Of a stretch of DNA of 64,000 bases, positions 18,804 to 28,032 are shown piece by piece. The stretch is from Acinetobacter apis (GTDB lineage Bacteria > Pseudomonadota > Gammaproteobacteria > Pseudomonadales > Moraxellaceae). The position numbers and the translations under genes were made by a program. The first letter of the stretch is position 1, and each line of letters starts with the position of its first letter. The stretch is from contig NZ_FZLN01000001.1 in NCBI RefSeq assembly GCF_900197575.1, positions 1,116,001 through 1,180,000 of the forward strand, read 5' to 3'. The notes beneath the pieces were generated by a model. The model was not told where the DNA came from, did not search any database, and saw only the letters and a list, made by a program, of their open reading frames with translations.

Positions 18804-19931
18804 TTAAACTTTAGATTTAAGCAGACCTTTTGCAAGAGCATGACTGCACTTTACAGCGAAATCATCCACATATCGACTATACACACTTGAGATTAAAAGC
18901 AGCAGTACAAAAAATACCAGAACAGCACTGAATACAGCAATATGATATGACCAGCCTAAATACTGCATGAAATTAAATAAAGGCAAGCAAATTAAATACA
19001 ATACGCTCATGTGCAATAAATATATTGAAAATGAAAGTTTACCTAAATAGACCAACGGTTTTTTATCTAGCCACTGACTAATTTGAGGCGTCATTAAAAT
19101 GCTATAGACAATGAGAATACCCGAGGCAAAATTCACATAATCATAGCTGCGATACCCTAGTATTTGATATAACCACTGATAAGCATGGCTTGTGTTATGT
19201 ACGCCTGCACAATAAAGTCCAACGATAAATATAACCAAACCTGCTTTAAAGGAAAGCTGTTTAGCATACAAATAAATATAACACCCAATGACAAAGCTCA
19301 ATAACCCCAAGAAAAAGCGTTCACCTAAATATAATCCGATCAATGGTAAAATTAAGGAGGCCATCCAAAAAGAGAGTTTGTGATAGTTTAATAAAATCAG
19401 TAAAACAAAAAGCAGTAATGAACCAAAAAACTCAATTTGCATGGTCCAAAGTACCCAATTAATGGCACTACTACCAAACAAAAATGAACCAATACTCCCC
19501 TCATATAAGGCTTGTTGTAATCCAATGTTTTGTTTGGCATAAACTTGAAACCAATGGTTTACTAAGCTGCTGTCTATCGCTGAAAAGGCCAAGATCGCCC
19601 AAGCAATTAGGCAAGATACAAAAGTAGGGATGGCTAAGCGAGGATAACGCTTAATGGTCATTTCTAAGACTTTTCGAGGAATATTATTATTTTTAACAAT
19701 GGCATACGTTAATACAAAACCACTTAATACAAAAAAAACAAATACAGCAGCGGTACCTGAATATAAAAATGCAAATGGTGAGTGATGAATGAAATAGTCA
19801 AATTGCCCCTTGGCTTGGTCTTGACGGTCAAAGCGGTGCAAATAGGGATAAAAGGTTAAACTTAAATGGGAGAGCACAACAGCTACACAGGCCAAACCAC
19901 GAATACTTTCTGCAGCATTTAATTTTGCCAT
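18804..19931 (-). CDS. Acyltransferase 3 family membrane protein
   Basis: A 375-residue polytopic protein with about ten membrane helices. The N-terminus carries the family signature SIRGLACVAVVLSH (catalytic-type His22), followed by FVFFVLSGFVLTYA. Acyltransferase-3 (OafA/NodX type) enzymes O-acylate surface glycans or lipids, usually with acetyl groups. It lies about 90 bp downstream of pgaD on the same strand, so it might modify the PNAG polymer or another surface glycan. That link is only positional. Confidence 0.82.
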   Translation of the reverse strand: MAKLNAAESIRGLACVAVVLSHLSLTFYPYLHRFDRQDQAKGQFDYFIHHSPFAFLYSGTAAVFVFFVLSGFVLTYAIVKNNNIPRKVLEMTIKRYPRLAIPTFVSCLIAWAILAFSAIDSSLVNHWFQVYAKQNIGLQQALYEGSIGSFLFGSSAINWVLWTMQIEFFGSLLLFVLLILLNYHKLSFWMASLILPLIGLYLGERFFLGLLSFVIGCYIYLYAKQLSFKAGLVIFIVGLYCAGVHNTSHAYQWLYQILGYRSYDYVNFASGILIVYSILMTPQISQWLDKKPLVYLGKLSFSIYLLHMSVLYLICLPLFNFMQYLGWSYHIAVFSAVLVFFVLLLLISSVYSRYVDDFAVKCSHALAKGLLKSKV

Positions 19932-20023
19932 GAGTAACCATCGTTAAATTTTAAGCCTGCAAGCATATAAATGCCGATGTATGCTTGCAAGCAAAATTTC
20001 TATATGTTTACATTTTTTTAAAA

Positions 20024-20437
20024 CTATTCAACACGAATAATTTTACCTTGCTCATTGTGATAAACCGTTGTGATTTTTTGACTACGGCAAAAATTAATTT
20101 CTTGCTCAGGCAATGCAAAGTGACGTGCATAGTCTGAGGTGGTTTTGCTTTTCACTTGCTTAATGGTGTGTGCAGGAATCAATTTACACCATAGACATAA
20201 CACCCCTGCACAAAGCAGTAAAGAAATCATGTCCATTTGTAAACCGAACCAAAAAGCATTCCATAGCTTATGCATGCCATATGGTGTGCTATACACCAAG
20301 AACGTGACCAATAAAAGCATTGGACGCCACAATAAAAACCAACCACCCCACAGCAAAGCTGTTGTTGTGGTTGACATATATCTCCGGTGCCAAGGCAACT
20401 GCTGGCGTAAATCGATAATCAGTGATTGTGTACTCAT
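20024..20437 (-). CDS. pgaD: Poly-N-acetylglucosamine synthase accessory subunit PgaD
   Basis: A 137-residue inner-membrane protein with two membrane helices (about 25-50 and 68-90) and a short cytoplasmic tail rich in charged residues. Size, topology and position directly after the pgaC glycosyltransferase identify PgaD. In E. coli it forms the synthase with PgaC and helps transmit c-di-GMP control. The family is poorly conserved, so the assignment rests partly on context. The gap to pgaC is 10 bp. Confidence 0.82.
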   Translation of the reverse strand: MSTQSLIIDLRQQLPWHRRYMSTTTTALLWGGWFLLWRPMLLLVTFLVYSTPYGMHKLWNAFWFGLQMDMISLLLCAGVLCLWCKLIPAHTIKQVKSKTTSDYARHFALPEQEINFCRSQKITTVYHNEQGKIIRVE

Positions 20438-20447
20438 AGCGAGACCT

Positions 20448-21719
20448 TTAATTTTGCGATTTTGAACGTATGCCGCGATCAGGACTTACCCAGCGTGCAC
20501 GTTTGCCACCACGGCGAACAAGCACTTTTGGAAAAGCAATAATACTAGCCGTTACTGTAATGAGCCAAAATATAAATGGATACCAAATCATCCAATAATA
20601 ATTCTTAAATAGTCTTGGCTCGTAACGACTATCCATCCACTTGCTAATCACAAACTGAAATAAACACGTTGCACCTAACAGAATTCCAACCCCTTCTGGG
20701 AAAAATGGCGACCCCATAACAGGAAGCACATGGTTAGGTACAAATAAGTTAAATAACCAAATGAGTGACATAATAAGGAGTAAATATGACCAAATGAGTG
20801 TCAAACATAATTCGATAATCAAAGGCCACAAAAAATTAAGGCTTGGCTTAAATAACACATCAAAGTTTTTAATTAAAACCTGTGCCCCACCCATTGCCCA
20901 GCGCAAGCGCTGTTTATATAAACCCTTCAAGGTTTCAGGCATTAAAATCCAAACCAACGCGTTTGGCTCGAACTGTACGTCCCAGCCTGCACGTTGCAAC
21001 TTCCACGTAATATCAATATCTTCAGTCAACATATCTGGCGACCAATATCCAACATCATGAACAGCACTCTTACGAAACGCAGTCACGACACCAGACACTG
21101 TAAACAAACGTCCAAATACACGTTGTGCACGCTTGATCATGCCAACAATTGACGAAAACTCACCAACTTGAATACGACCCAACAAGGTTGACCGTGTACG
21201 GATTCTTGGATTTCCCGTCACAGCAGCCACAGTTGGATCAGCTAGAAAGTGACGCATCATCCATGTTGCCGCATGTGCATCAAGTAACGCATCACCATCA
21301 ATACCTAGTAAATATTCAGCATCTGTTAGTAAGCTGCCTGCTTGCAATGCCATGGCTTTACCTTGATTCTCTGCCAAATGCACAACACGCAATTTACTAT
21401 ACTTTTCAGCCAAAGCATCAAGGACTTGAGCCGTATTGTCTGAACTGCCATCATTGATGGCAATCACTTCAAAATCAGGATATTCAAGATTCAACGCATG
21501 AGAAATTGTTTCTTCTGCGTTATCACCTTCATTAAAACATGGCACCAACACAGCAACTTTTGGATATTCTGCCAAAGGGTGTGGCTGTGTGTAATGTGGA
21601 TCTTTACGCTCTTTGGTATAAAATGCAATCGCGCCGATCATCCACAGATATGACATAAACAGTGGATAGTAGAACACGAACGCAAGTGCAGACTGCCAAA
21701 AATGTTGTAATGCTGACAT
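20448..21719 (-). CDS. pgaC: Poly-beta-1,6-N-acetylglucosamine synthase PgaC
   Basis: A 423-residue processive GT2 glycosyltransferase. An N-terminal membrane helix is followed by the GT-A domain with PCFNEGDNAEETI, AINDGSSDNT, GIDGDALLD, the acceptor motif LTEDIDITWKLQ and the processivity motif QRLRW. Three or more C-terminal helices follow. It polymerises UDP-GlcNAc into PNAG and passes the chain across the inner membrane. It sits between pgaB (16 bp upstream) and pgaD (10 bp downstream) in one operon. Confidence 0.93.
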   Translation of the reverse strand: MSALQHFWQSALAFVFYYPLFMSYLWMIGAIAFYTKERKDPHYTQPHPLAEYPKVAVLVPCFNEGDNAEETISHALNLEYPDFEVIAINDGSSDNTAQVLDALAEKYSKLRVVHLAENQGKAMALQAGSLLTDAEYLLGIDGDALLDAHAATWMMRHFLADPTVAAVTGNPRIRTRSTLLGRIQVGEFSSIVGMIKRAQRVFGRLFTVSGVVTAFRKSAVHDVGYWSPDMLTEDIDITWKLQRAGWDVQFEPNALVWILMPETLKGLYKQRLRWAMGGAQVLIKNFDVLFKPSLNFLWPLIIELCLTLIWSYLLLIMSLIWLFNLFVPNHVLPVMGSPFFPEGVGILLGATCLFQFVISKWMDSRYEPRLFKNYYWMIWYPFIFWLITVTASIIAFPKVLVRRGGKRARWVSPDRGIRSKSQN

Positions 21720-21735
21720 AACAGGTCACCTGTTC

Positions 21736-23739
21736 CTAAGGCTGAATACGGCTCACTTTGCTATCAAACACCTTGCGCATAATTGTCGTATCTGGTAACC
21801 CTTTAATGGGGTCATCTGGATAATAACCAACATGCATGACACCTTGTTGATACAATGATTTTATTGTATCTGCCAGCTCAACCGATGGAATTGGCGTGCT
21901 ATTTTTTCTCCAATCGACCGCTTGTAATTCAACAACAGCCTTACTTAATCCATTAGGATATTGTTTTAAACGTTTTACAATATCTGCATAAAATTGCGTT
22001 TTATCTTTGGCTTGCTCCATGTATGGCATTGCCATAATTGCGGTAAAGTCATAACGATTTAATGACTTTTGCAATGATTGCGAATACCAAGTTTCAGCAT
22101 ATGGGTTCAACACCACTTGGGCATACATATTACGTGCTGTCAGCAATGCAGGCTGATATTGACGTACTTCTGCTGCCAACTGTAAAGCAAAGTTATCTAA
22201 ATAATCTGTTTTAAAGGCTGTCCATTTCTGTAAGCTTTTGTCATCATTACGTAGTGTTGCTAAGTCTGTTGAAAAGCCAGCTTTTGCATACGCTTGCAAT
22301 GCTTCAGGACTTGCATCTTCATAATCGGATAACGTCACATCATCATGAAAAATAATGCCATCAAATGTCGCAGACTTACCTAAATCTTGGTAAATCCCCT
22401 CAATAACACGGCGTGCAGGTGCTGAAAATGGTGAGAGACGAATATAGCCCATATTTAAATGGTCACTGTTTTTCGGCTGCTGTGTGACCACCAAGTTTTT
22501 AGACACAGGATTTTTCTTGGGTAACTCCCACGCCAACAATGGCATCCAAGCATATACACGTTGTACTTGAGTACGTGAAGCAATTTGCCATGCAACACGA
22601 TTAAATAAATCTTGGCGCACAGGAATATAACGGTTTGGGAAATACACCATATCTGCTGAACCATTGGCATCTGGGTCAGAGAAAGCTTGTAAATACACAG
22701 TGGTTATATTCATTTTTTGAATACGGTCTAACAAGTTGCCCAAATTACGCTCTTCTTGCTTTTCATCTTTGTCATAGATGTAATCTAAGTCAACATGCAT
22801 AATTTTTTGCGGACGCGCATTATCACCTAAATTTTTCTCACGGTTTTCAATCTCTTGACTTAAATTATCAAGTGTCATGTCATGCTCAACCAAAATTCGG
22901 TTTAACGCACCAAGTGATTTACGCAAATACACAGGGCCATCATCTAAACTGATTGTAATTGGCATACCCAAATGCTTGGCAATACGTACAGTTTCTAGGT
23001 TATAGCGTCCATAAGGCCACACCATAACACGTGGACTTGGAATGCCTTTTGACTTAATCAGTTCATTGTTTTTCTTTAAATCATCATAAATTCGTTTGTT
23101 ATAGTCCCCATCACCTTCATATTTTTTGGTTTTTGGGTTGTATAAACGTGTGGTTGCTGCAGGCTCAGAATTCTTCTGCGGATTGCCTACAATCCCTTTA
23201 TGCAAATCATAACTATGGCTTGCTATTTCAACATAGCCACTGTCACTCATTTCTTTAATTTGTGACCAAGTCAGAATTTTATCACGATCAATTTTATCAT
23301 CACCAAACTGAACTTGCTGATCGGCAGGTGTATTCACCCATGCCCCAACAATAGCAAGTACAACTGGAATTTTATTTTCTTTCACATATGGATAAATGTT
23401 GGTATAGAACGACTCGTAACCATCATCAACCGTAAGTAAAACAGGTTTTTCAGGCAAAATAAGCTTGCCTTCATGTGCTTTAAGCAACTGTGTCACTGAA
23501 ATAAAATGAAAACCATTTTTTTGCAACCACTTTACTTGTGTTTCAAAATTCTTTGAACTTACAGCATAAAATGGAATAAGTGCACTTTTTGCATCATTCG
23601 TTACTTCATGATAGCCAATGACTGTTAACGTCTGTGGGTTAATATGTGGTTTTTTTGCTGCATAGGTTGTGGCTGCTGTTCCAAGTAAAGCGATACTGAC
23701 ACATGTCTTAAGTACTGAACCTAAAAAACGATTGAACAT
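21736..23739 (-). CDS. pgaB: Poly-N-acetylglucosamine deacetylase PgaB
   Basis: A 667-residue exported protein close to E. coli PgaB in length (672). The N-terminal NodB-type deacetylase has LTVDDGYESF (metal-binding Asp105-Asp106) and ASHSYDLHKG (His175, His180). The C-terminal PgaB-type glycoside hydrolase domain (about 300-660) contains DGIIFHDDVTLSDYED. It de-N-acetylates and trims PNAG in the periplasm before export. The start at 23739 follows a GGAA sequence; ATG 23763 is an alternative. The signal region ends in LLGTAATTYAA with no lipobox cysteine, unlike the lipoprotein PgaB of E. coli. No pgaA precedes it. Confidence 0.92.
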   Translation of the reverse strand: MFNRFLGSVLKTCVSIALLGTAATTYAAKKPHINPQTLTVIGYHEVTNDAKSALIPFYAVSSKNFETQVKWLQKNGFHFISVTQLLKAHEGKLILPEKPVLLTVDDGYESFYTNIYPYVKENKIPVVLAIVGAWVNTPADQQVQFGDDKIDRDKILTWSQIKEMSDSGYVEIASHSYDLHKGIVGNPQKNSEPAATTRLYNPKTKKYEGDGDYNKRIYDDLKKNNELIKSKGIPSPRVMVWPYGRYNLETVRIAKHLGMPITISLDDGPVYLRKSLGALNRILVEHDMTLDNLSQEIENREKNLGDNARPQKIMHVDLDYIYDKDEKQEERNLGNLLDRIQKMNITTVYLQAFSDPDANGSADMVYFPNRYIPVRQDLFNRVAWQIASRTQVQRVYAWMPLLAWELPKKNPVSKNLVVTQQPKNSDHLNMGYIRLSPFSAPARRVIEGIYQDLGKSATFDGIIFHDDVTLSDYEDASPEALQAYAKAGFSTDLATLRNDDKSLQKWTAFKTDYLDNFALQLAAEVRQYQPALLTARNMYAQVVLNPYAETWYSQSLQKSLNRYDFTAIMAMPYMEQAKDKTQFYADIVKRLKQYPNGLSKAVVELQAVDWRKNSTPIPSVELADTIKSLYQQGVMHVGYYPDDPIKGLPDTTIMRKVFDSKVSRIQP

Positions 23740-23763
23740 ATTTTTTCCGTTTATAAATTTCAC

Positions 23764-24121
23764 TGGCTGATCGAGACATTAAGTGCAGGGATGTTGCAAA
23801 ATCCTTTTGCTTGACTTATGAAAATCTGAATCAGAGATGAGTATGCATTGTTAAAAATTAAACTGAAATACAGCTTAAAAATATCGCTTCTGCATTTAAA
23901 ATTGATGATGATTTATGTATCCAAATAAATTCTAATGACTGATTTAAAAGACTTTTATTTTCATACTTACAAATTACCTATGTTACAAAACATGCATAAA
24001 TAAAATAATTTAAAATAAAATGATGTATCTTTTACAACACAGCATCAATGCTTGATTTACATACATTGTCATGACACATCTTCTGCCTTTTTTGGCCAAT
24101 CTTTTCCGCTTACTTTGTCGG
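23764..24121. other. Intergenic region upstream of pgaB; no pgaA
   Basis: About 358 bp between pgaB and the FKBP gene. In the canonical pgaABCD order, pgaA (a TPR-plus-porin protein of roughly 800 residues) should lie here. I find no ORF, and no stretch long enough to be a recognisable remnant. The DNA is AT-rich and presumably carries the pgaB promoter. Confidence 0.6.
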
Positions 24122-24469
24122 TTAAATCACATCATCATCATGGGTTTTAACATCAAATAACTCAATTTCAAATAGCAAATCTGAATGCGGAGGAATCTTT
24201 TGACCCATTTGACGCTCACCATATGCAAGCGTTGATGGCACATGCAAACGGCGTTTACCACCTACTTTCATGCCCATTAAACCTTGGTCCCAACCTTGAA
24301 TAACTCGGCCTGTACCAATCACACATTCAAAGTAGCGATTTCGCATATGTGAAGAATCAAATACCGTACCATCTGCCAACCATCCTGTATAATGGGTGGT
24401 AATTAAAGCCCCTTTCACCACAGCTTTTCCTGTGCCTTCAACAAGGTCAACCACATTTAATTCATTCAT
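24122..24469 (-). CDS. FKBP-type peptidyl-prolyl cis-trans isomerase
   Basis: A 115-residue single-domain FKBP. Core motifs are GALITTHYTGWLADGTVFDSS, VIGTGRVIQGWDQGLMGMKVGGKRRL and 'PSTLAYGERQMG', with IPPHSDLLFEIELFDVK closing the barrel. The active-site aromatics (Tyr, Trp, Phe) are in place. There is no signal peptide, so it is cytoplasmic and resembles the short FkpA-like/FklB-minimal isomerases of Acinetobacter. It is monocistronic and unrelated to its neighbours. Confidence 0.9.
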   Translation of the reverse strand: MNELNVVDLVEGTGKAVVKGALITTHYTGWLADGTVFDSSHMRNRYFECVIGTGRVIQGWDQGLMGMKVGGKRRLHVPSTLAYGERQMGQKIPPHSDLLFEIELFDVKTHDDDVI

Positions 24470-24821
24470 ACCGACAGTAACAGATTAAAATTTGCGGTAT
24501 TTTATTGAGTGACTAAAGTAATGTCTAGTTGTTTATATTGAGCCGTTATAATTTATATTCATTATAAGTAAAGTTTCAGATGATTTCATTGCAGACTGAA
24601 TCAATGATTACATTTATTTCTTCATAATTTACCCGTTTCACATATAAGCGTGCGCTTTATTTACAATCACTTCATGAACGTATCATAGGCGTAAAACCTC
24701 GTCATCTTTTGTCATTTTAATTGAAATAAAAAATTTAGAATTCTAGGATGAAGAAAGTTGCTTATACGTATTATCAATATTTTAGCAACACAACAATAAA
24801 TGAAACCTAAGGATAATTATC
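24470..24821. other. Intergenic region carrying a promoter for the small ORF
   Basis: About 350 bp of AT-rich sequence between divergent genes. Apart from the promoter described separately at 24721-24749 and a ribosome-binding site at 24809-24813, I see no gene or RNA structure. Confidence 0.5.
24721..24749 (+). promoter_or_regulatory. Candidate sigma-70 promoter for the small ORF at 24822
   Basis: TTGAAA at 24721-24726, a 17-bp spacer and TAGGAT at 24744-24749, about 70 bp upstream of the ATG. Consensus spacing with five of six -35 matches and a fair -10. Confidence 0.5.
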
Positions 24822-25043
24822 ATGAAATCAACCACACACAGTATATTTGCCACATCGCTTACCCTTGCAGCAAATCACGCGTCTGAACATATTTCATTAT
24901 TGACATATGCCCATAAAAATTCACCAGCACTACAACATGCTGAACCAGCTCAACATGTTGACAACCGCAGATTAAATGCCAACCAACACCCAGGCACATT
25001 TTATAATGCAAGCGAATTACAACAGCACAAGTTGCTTCACTGA
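24822..25043 (+). CDS. Small protein of unknown function, His/Asn/Gln-rich
   Basis: A 73-residue ORF with its own signals: AAGGA ribosome-binding site 8 nt before the ATG and a sigma-70-like promoter about 70 bp upstream. The first 18 residues could be a weak export signal (KSTTHSIFATSLTLAANHA), but it lacks a strong hydrophobic core. The remainder is polar and His-rich (HAEPAQHVDNRRLNANQHP). I recognise no family. Its TGA directly abuts the stop codon of the convergent thioesterase gene with no spacer, so the two transcripts must overlap or share termination. It could be Acinetobacter-specific. Confidence 0.5.
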   Translation: MKSTTHSIFATSLTLAANHASEHISLLTYAHKNSPALQHAEPAQHVDNRRLNANQHPGTFYNASELQQHKLLH

Positions 25044-25580
25044 TTATGGCTCGTTTTTTGATTCATCACTTTTGTTTTTATACATTGCACAAGAAAGCTT
25101 GTGTTGGTGCTGTAAACGCAGTGCCTTCCTTTGCTCAGCAGCTTCAAAATGGCAACGTTTCCAATCATTATCGAGCTTTAGTTTAGGTACAGCTTGTGGT
25201 TTACCGTGTTCATCAACAGCAACCATTGTAAAATAACAACTGTTGGTATGACGTTGTGTACGGGTACGAATATTTTGAGCTTCAACACGAATGCCAACTT
25301 CCATCGATGTACGTCCAACATGATTCACCGAAGCCATAAACGTAACCAATTCACCCACATAAATAGGCTCTTTAAAGGTGACTTGGTCAACCGATAAAGT
25401 CACGACATAACTGCCTGAAAAGCGACTTGCACATGCATAGGCTGCTTGGTCTAACAACTTTAAAATTGTTCCACCATGGACATTTCCTGAGAAATTTGCC
25501 ATGTCAGGTGTCATTAACACTGTCATTGTCAGCTCAGATTGCTCATCTGATGCTTGTACCACATTTTGATCCAAAGACAT
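25044..25580 (-). CDS. Acyl-CoA thioesterase (YciA/BACH-type hotdog)
   Basis: A 178-residue hotdog-fold thioesterase. The helix motif 'NVHGGTILKLLDQAAYACAS' follows LMTPDMANFSG, and the strands SGSYVVTLSVDQVTFKEPIY and VGELVTFMASVNHVGRTSMEV are the YciA/BACH core with the catalytic Asp. It hydrolyses acyl-CoA to free acid and CoA. A basic tail of about 35 residues (from WKRCHFEAAEQRKALR onward) extends past the usual domain. It is monocistronic, convergent with the small ORF. Confidence 0.9.
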   Translation of the reverse strand: MSLDQNVVQASDEQSELTMTVLMTPDMANFSGNVHGGTILKLLDQAAYACASRFSGSYVVTLSVDQVTFKEPIYVGELVTFMASVNHVGRTSMEVGIRVEAQNIRTRTQRHTNSCYFTMVAVDEHGKPQAVPKLKLDNDWKRCHFEAAEQRKALRLQHQHKLSCAMYKNKSDESKNEP

Positions 25581-25699
25581 TTCAAAATATCCTATGACGA
25601 TGTTGTTATCATCATAAAATTATAGCTGATTTATTCAGACAATAGGGAAAGCTTGAATATATTCATTGTTCTTTTTATACCTAGACAATGAAATAGTAT

Positions 25700-25954
25700 T
25701 TATTTTGGATGATCTCGATGAAACAGTGCCCATTCTTCAATCACTTCACCATTTTTTAGTGTGCAAATACCTTGTTCACCGTCTTTGGTTTTTTCAATTT
25801 TTAGCTGACCACCTTGCGAAATACAATATTGGCTTGCAGGATTGGCCATGCCTATATTATGCGATGAACGGCCAGCCATTTTATTTGATAAAGACTCACA
25901 TGCTGTTAAAATAATCACCACGGCTGTCATCCCTAAAACAAGTTTTTCATTCAT
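25700..25954 (-). CDS. DUF333-type small lipoprotein
   Basis: An 84-residue protein. The N-terminal signal ends in a lipobox (ILTAC, lipidated Cys19). The mature part carries the DUF333 pattern: ANPASQYCISQGGQL, then GEQGICTLKNGEVIEEWALF with conserved cysteines that likely form a disulphide. DUF333 lipoproteins are small haemolysin-like or YbaY-neighbour proteins of unknown role. It is 37 bp downstream of the patatin gene, probably in one operon. Confidence 0.8.
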   Translation of the reverse strand: MNEKLVLGMTAVVIILTACESLSNKMAGRSSHNIGMANPASQYCISQGGQLKIEKTKDGEQGICTLKNGEVIEEWALFHRDHPK

Positions 25955-25991
25955 TCGCTGGCCTCTCCTCTTTGGTCATTTGATGCGCTGA

Positions 25992-26978
25992 TCATTGCAC
26001 CATCTGTGTCTTCTGTATTGTATTTTGCAAATAAGTAAACTTTTCTGATTTTTGGTCAATAATTTGTTTAATGTCGTTCACTTTTGCTTGCGTGGCAAAA
26101 GCACCTGCCAAAATGGTTTTATAGCGCTCTTTAATATTAAAAATATGTGCCTTTTCACGAATATCAGGTTGAATGACAATATCTGCATTTTTCATTTCGA
26201 TCTGTGATAAGCGCTGCTGCATAATATTTATATTTTGATTAAAAAGCCCCCACATATTTGTGGTTTCTGTGTATTGCGGTTGTTGCAATATATCAACAGC
26301 TATCACAATATCTGCACCCAATTGACGTGCAACATCGACAGGTACAGGACTGACAAGCCCTCCATCGACATATTCAAGCCCTGCGATTTTTACAGGGACA
26401 AACATACTTGGAATGGCAGTTGAAGCTTGTACGGCTTGACCTGTATTCCCATAGTTAAAAATAGTTTTTTGTCCTGTTTTTAGTTCGGTAGCGACCACAT
26501 AAAACGGAATTTTCATTTGCTCTAAACGCAAGTTATTAATTTTTTTATTAATAAAATCGGCAACTTTTTCACCATCTAAAAAACCTTGCTTGGTAATGGT
26601 AATACCGCGAACCTCATTAACTTTCATATTCAGTGCGATATCTTCAATTTCTTGAGCATCTTTACCACTGGCATATAGTGCACCAACCAAACTTCCTGCA
26701 CTGGTCCCAACAATAAAATCAGGATGAATCCCTTGTTTTTCAAGAACATCTATTGCACCAATATGTGCATATCCTCTTGCGCCTCCACTGCCTAATACCA
26801 ATGCAATAATTGGCCGACGAAGTATTTTCTTCATCAGGTTAAAATCATATTGACTTGGTTTTTGCTGGGGTGCTTCTGTCATAGATGTCAACCCTGCATG
26901 TGTAGGTTGTACAACATCAGCATATAATGGATGACAGACCCCCATCCAAAGCAACAACACAAAGAGGCATTTATTCAT
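25992..26978 (-). CDS. Patatin-like phospholipase (RssA/YlbK type), exported
   Basis: A 328-residue protein with a signal peptide (cleavage near LYA-DV). The patatin domain shows the oxyanion motif LGSGGARGYAHIG, the nucleophile elbow GTSAGS and the catalytic Asp in VDGGLVSPVPV. The Ser-Asp dyad is therefore intact, predicting lipid acyl hydrolase activity in the periplasm or outer membrane. No C-terminal POTRA or barrel is present, so it is not a PlpD-type secreted protein. It is likely co-transcribed with the DUF333 lipoprotein gene. Confidence 0.88.
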   Translation of the reverse strand: MNKCLFVLLLWMGVCHPLYADVVQPTHAGLTSMTEAPQQKPSQYDFNLMKKILRRPIIALVLGSGGARGYAHIGAIDVLEKQGIHPDFIVGTSAGSLVGALYASGKDAQEIEDIALNMKVNEVRGITITKQGFLDGEKVADFINKKINNLRLEQMKIPFYVVATELKTGQKTIFNYGNTGQAVQASTAIPSMFVPVKIAGLEYVDGGLVSPVPVDVARQLGADIVIAVDILQQPQYTETTNMWGLFNQNINIMQQRLSQIEMKNADIVIQPDIREKAHIFNIKERYKTILAGAFATQAKVNDIKQIIDQKSEKFTYLQNTIQKTQMVQ

Positions 26979-27082
26979 GTTAAAAAAGAGTCAGTCAGTC
27001 AAAAAATCAGATAGCTTAGTGTACTGACTTCAAACATTTATGTTTACTTTTTTCTTTATATAATTGTTTATAGGATGGCAGT

Positions 27083-27889
27083 ATGAGTTTCCTACCTAAA
27101 CGGTGGCACAAATCACGCTTAAAAAAGCAAAGCTTACTGATCATTGGTGCTTTGCTTTTAGTGCAAAGTGGCTATTTATTGTCATTACGGAAAACACATA
27201 TTGGCATCATCATTCCTTTTTTGATTGCGCTTTGCTTTATTTTTATAAGTTTTTATTGGCACATCATTCAAGATTATTTAGACCAACACCCTACTGCAAA
27301 AACATTGTGGCATTTGGCATGGCTTGTTTTTGCAGTTTGGCTGCTGAGTGTTGCCGTTTTTTTTATCATCTTACAACACAACAAACAGCACATTGAGCAT
27401 ATTCCTCCCATCGATGCCATGATTGTGCTAGGCAGTGGTGTATCAAAAGGTCAACCCACCGCAATTTTAGCGCATCGCTTAGATGCTGCAGCTGCATTGG
27501 CATTACAACAGCCAAAGACATGCATTGTTTTATCAGGTGGTTTTACAACTGACCCTCAAATGAGTGAAGCTGATGTGATGGCACATTACTTAACCACTCA
27601 TTATCACCTTTCAAAAGATCGTTTTCTTTTGGATTCACAAAGTAAAAGTACAAGCACTAATTTTAAATATAGTGCATCTCTATTGGCTCAAGCAGGGCTG
27701 TCAAAAGAAGCTCCGATTGCTGTAATTACTAGTGATTTTCATACCTTACGTGCCAAAGCCATTGCAAAAAAACAAGGTTTTCAGCACATTTATCTGGTCG
27801 GTGCACCCACCCCACGACTTACACGATATCCCGTTTGGCTACGAGAATATTTTGCATTTATTCACGGGAAAATTTTACAAGAATTTTAA
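27083..27889 (+). CDS. YdcF/ElyC-family (DUF218) membrane protein
   Basis: A 268-residue protein with three N-terminal membrane helices (about 18-33, 40-60 and 75-95). A DUF218 domain then begins at IDAMIVLGSGVSKGQPTAIL and includes LSGGFTTDPQMSEADVMAHYL, SKSTSTNFKYSASLL and ITSDFHTLRAKAIAKKQG. DUF218 proteins include SanA and ElyC, which affect envelope integrity; their enzymatic activity is unproven. It is divergent from the patatin gene and monocistronic. Confidence 0.85.
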   Translation: MSFLPKRWHKSRLKKQSLLIIGALLLVQSGYLLSLRKTHIGIIIPFLIALCFIFISFYWHIIQDYLDQHPTAKTLWHLAWLVFAVWLLSVAVFFIILQHNKQHIEHIPPIDAMIVLGSGVSKGQPTAILAHRLDAAAALALQQPKTCIVLSGGFTTDPQMSEADVMAHYLTTHYHLSKDRFLLDSQSKSTSTNFKYSASLLAQAGLSKEAPIAVITSDFHTLRAKAIAKKQGFQHIYLVGAPTPRLTRYPVWLREYFAFIHGKILQEF

Positions 27890-28032
27890 ACTTGTTTTTG
27901 TCAGTGCTATTTTTATGTATTAATATGTCATTTTCTAGGCTTTCGTTAGAAAAGTTAGAAGAATGAACAGGCAGCGAACATACTGATGAATTATATAAAG
28001 TGCCTATGCTTTAAGTTAAACGAGATTATAAA

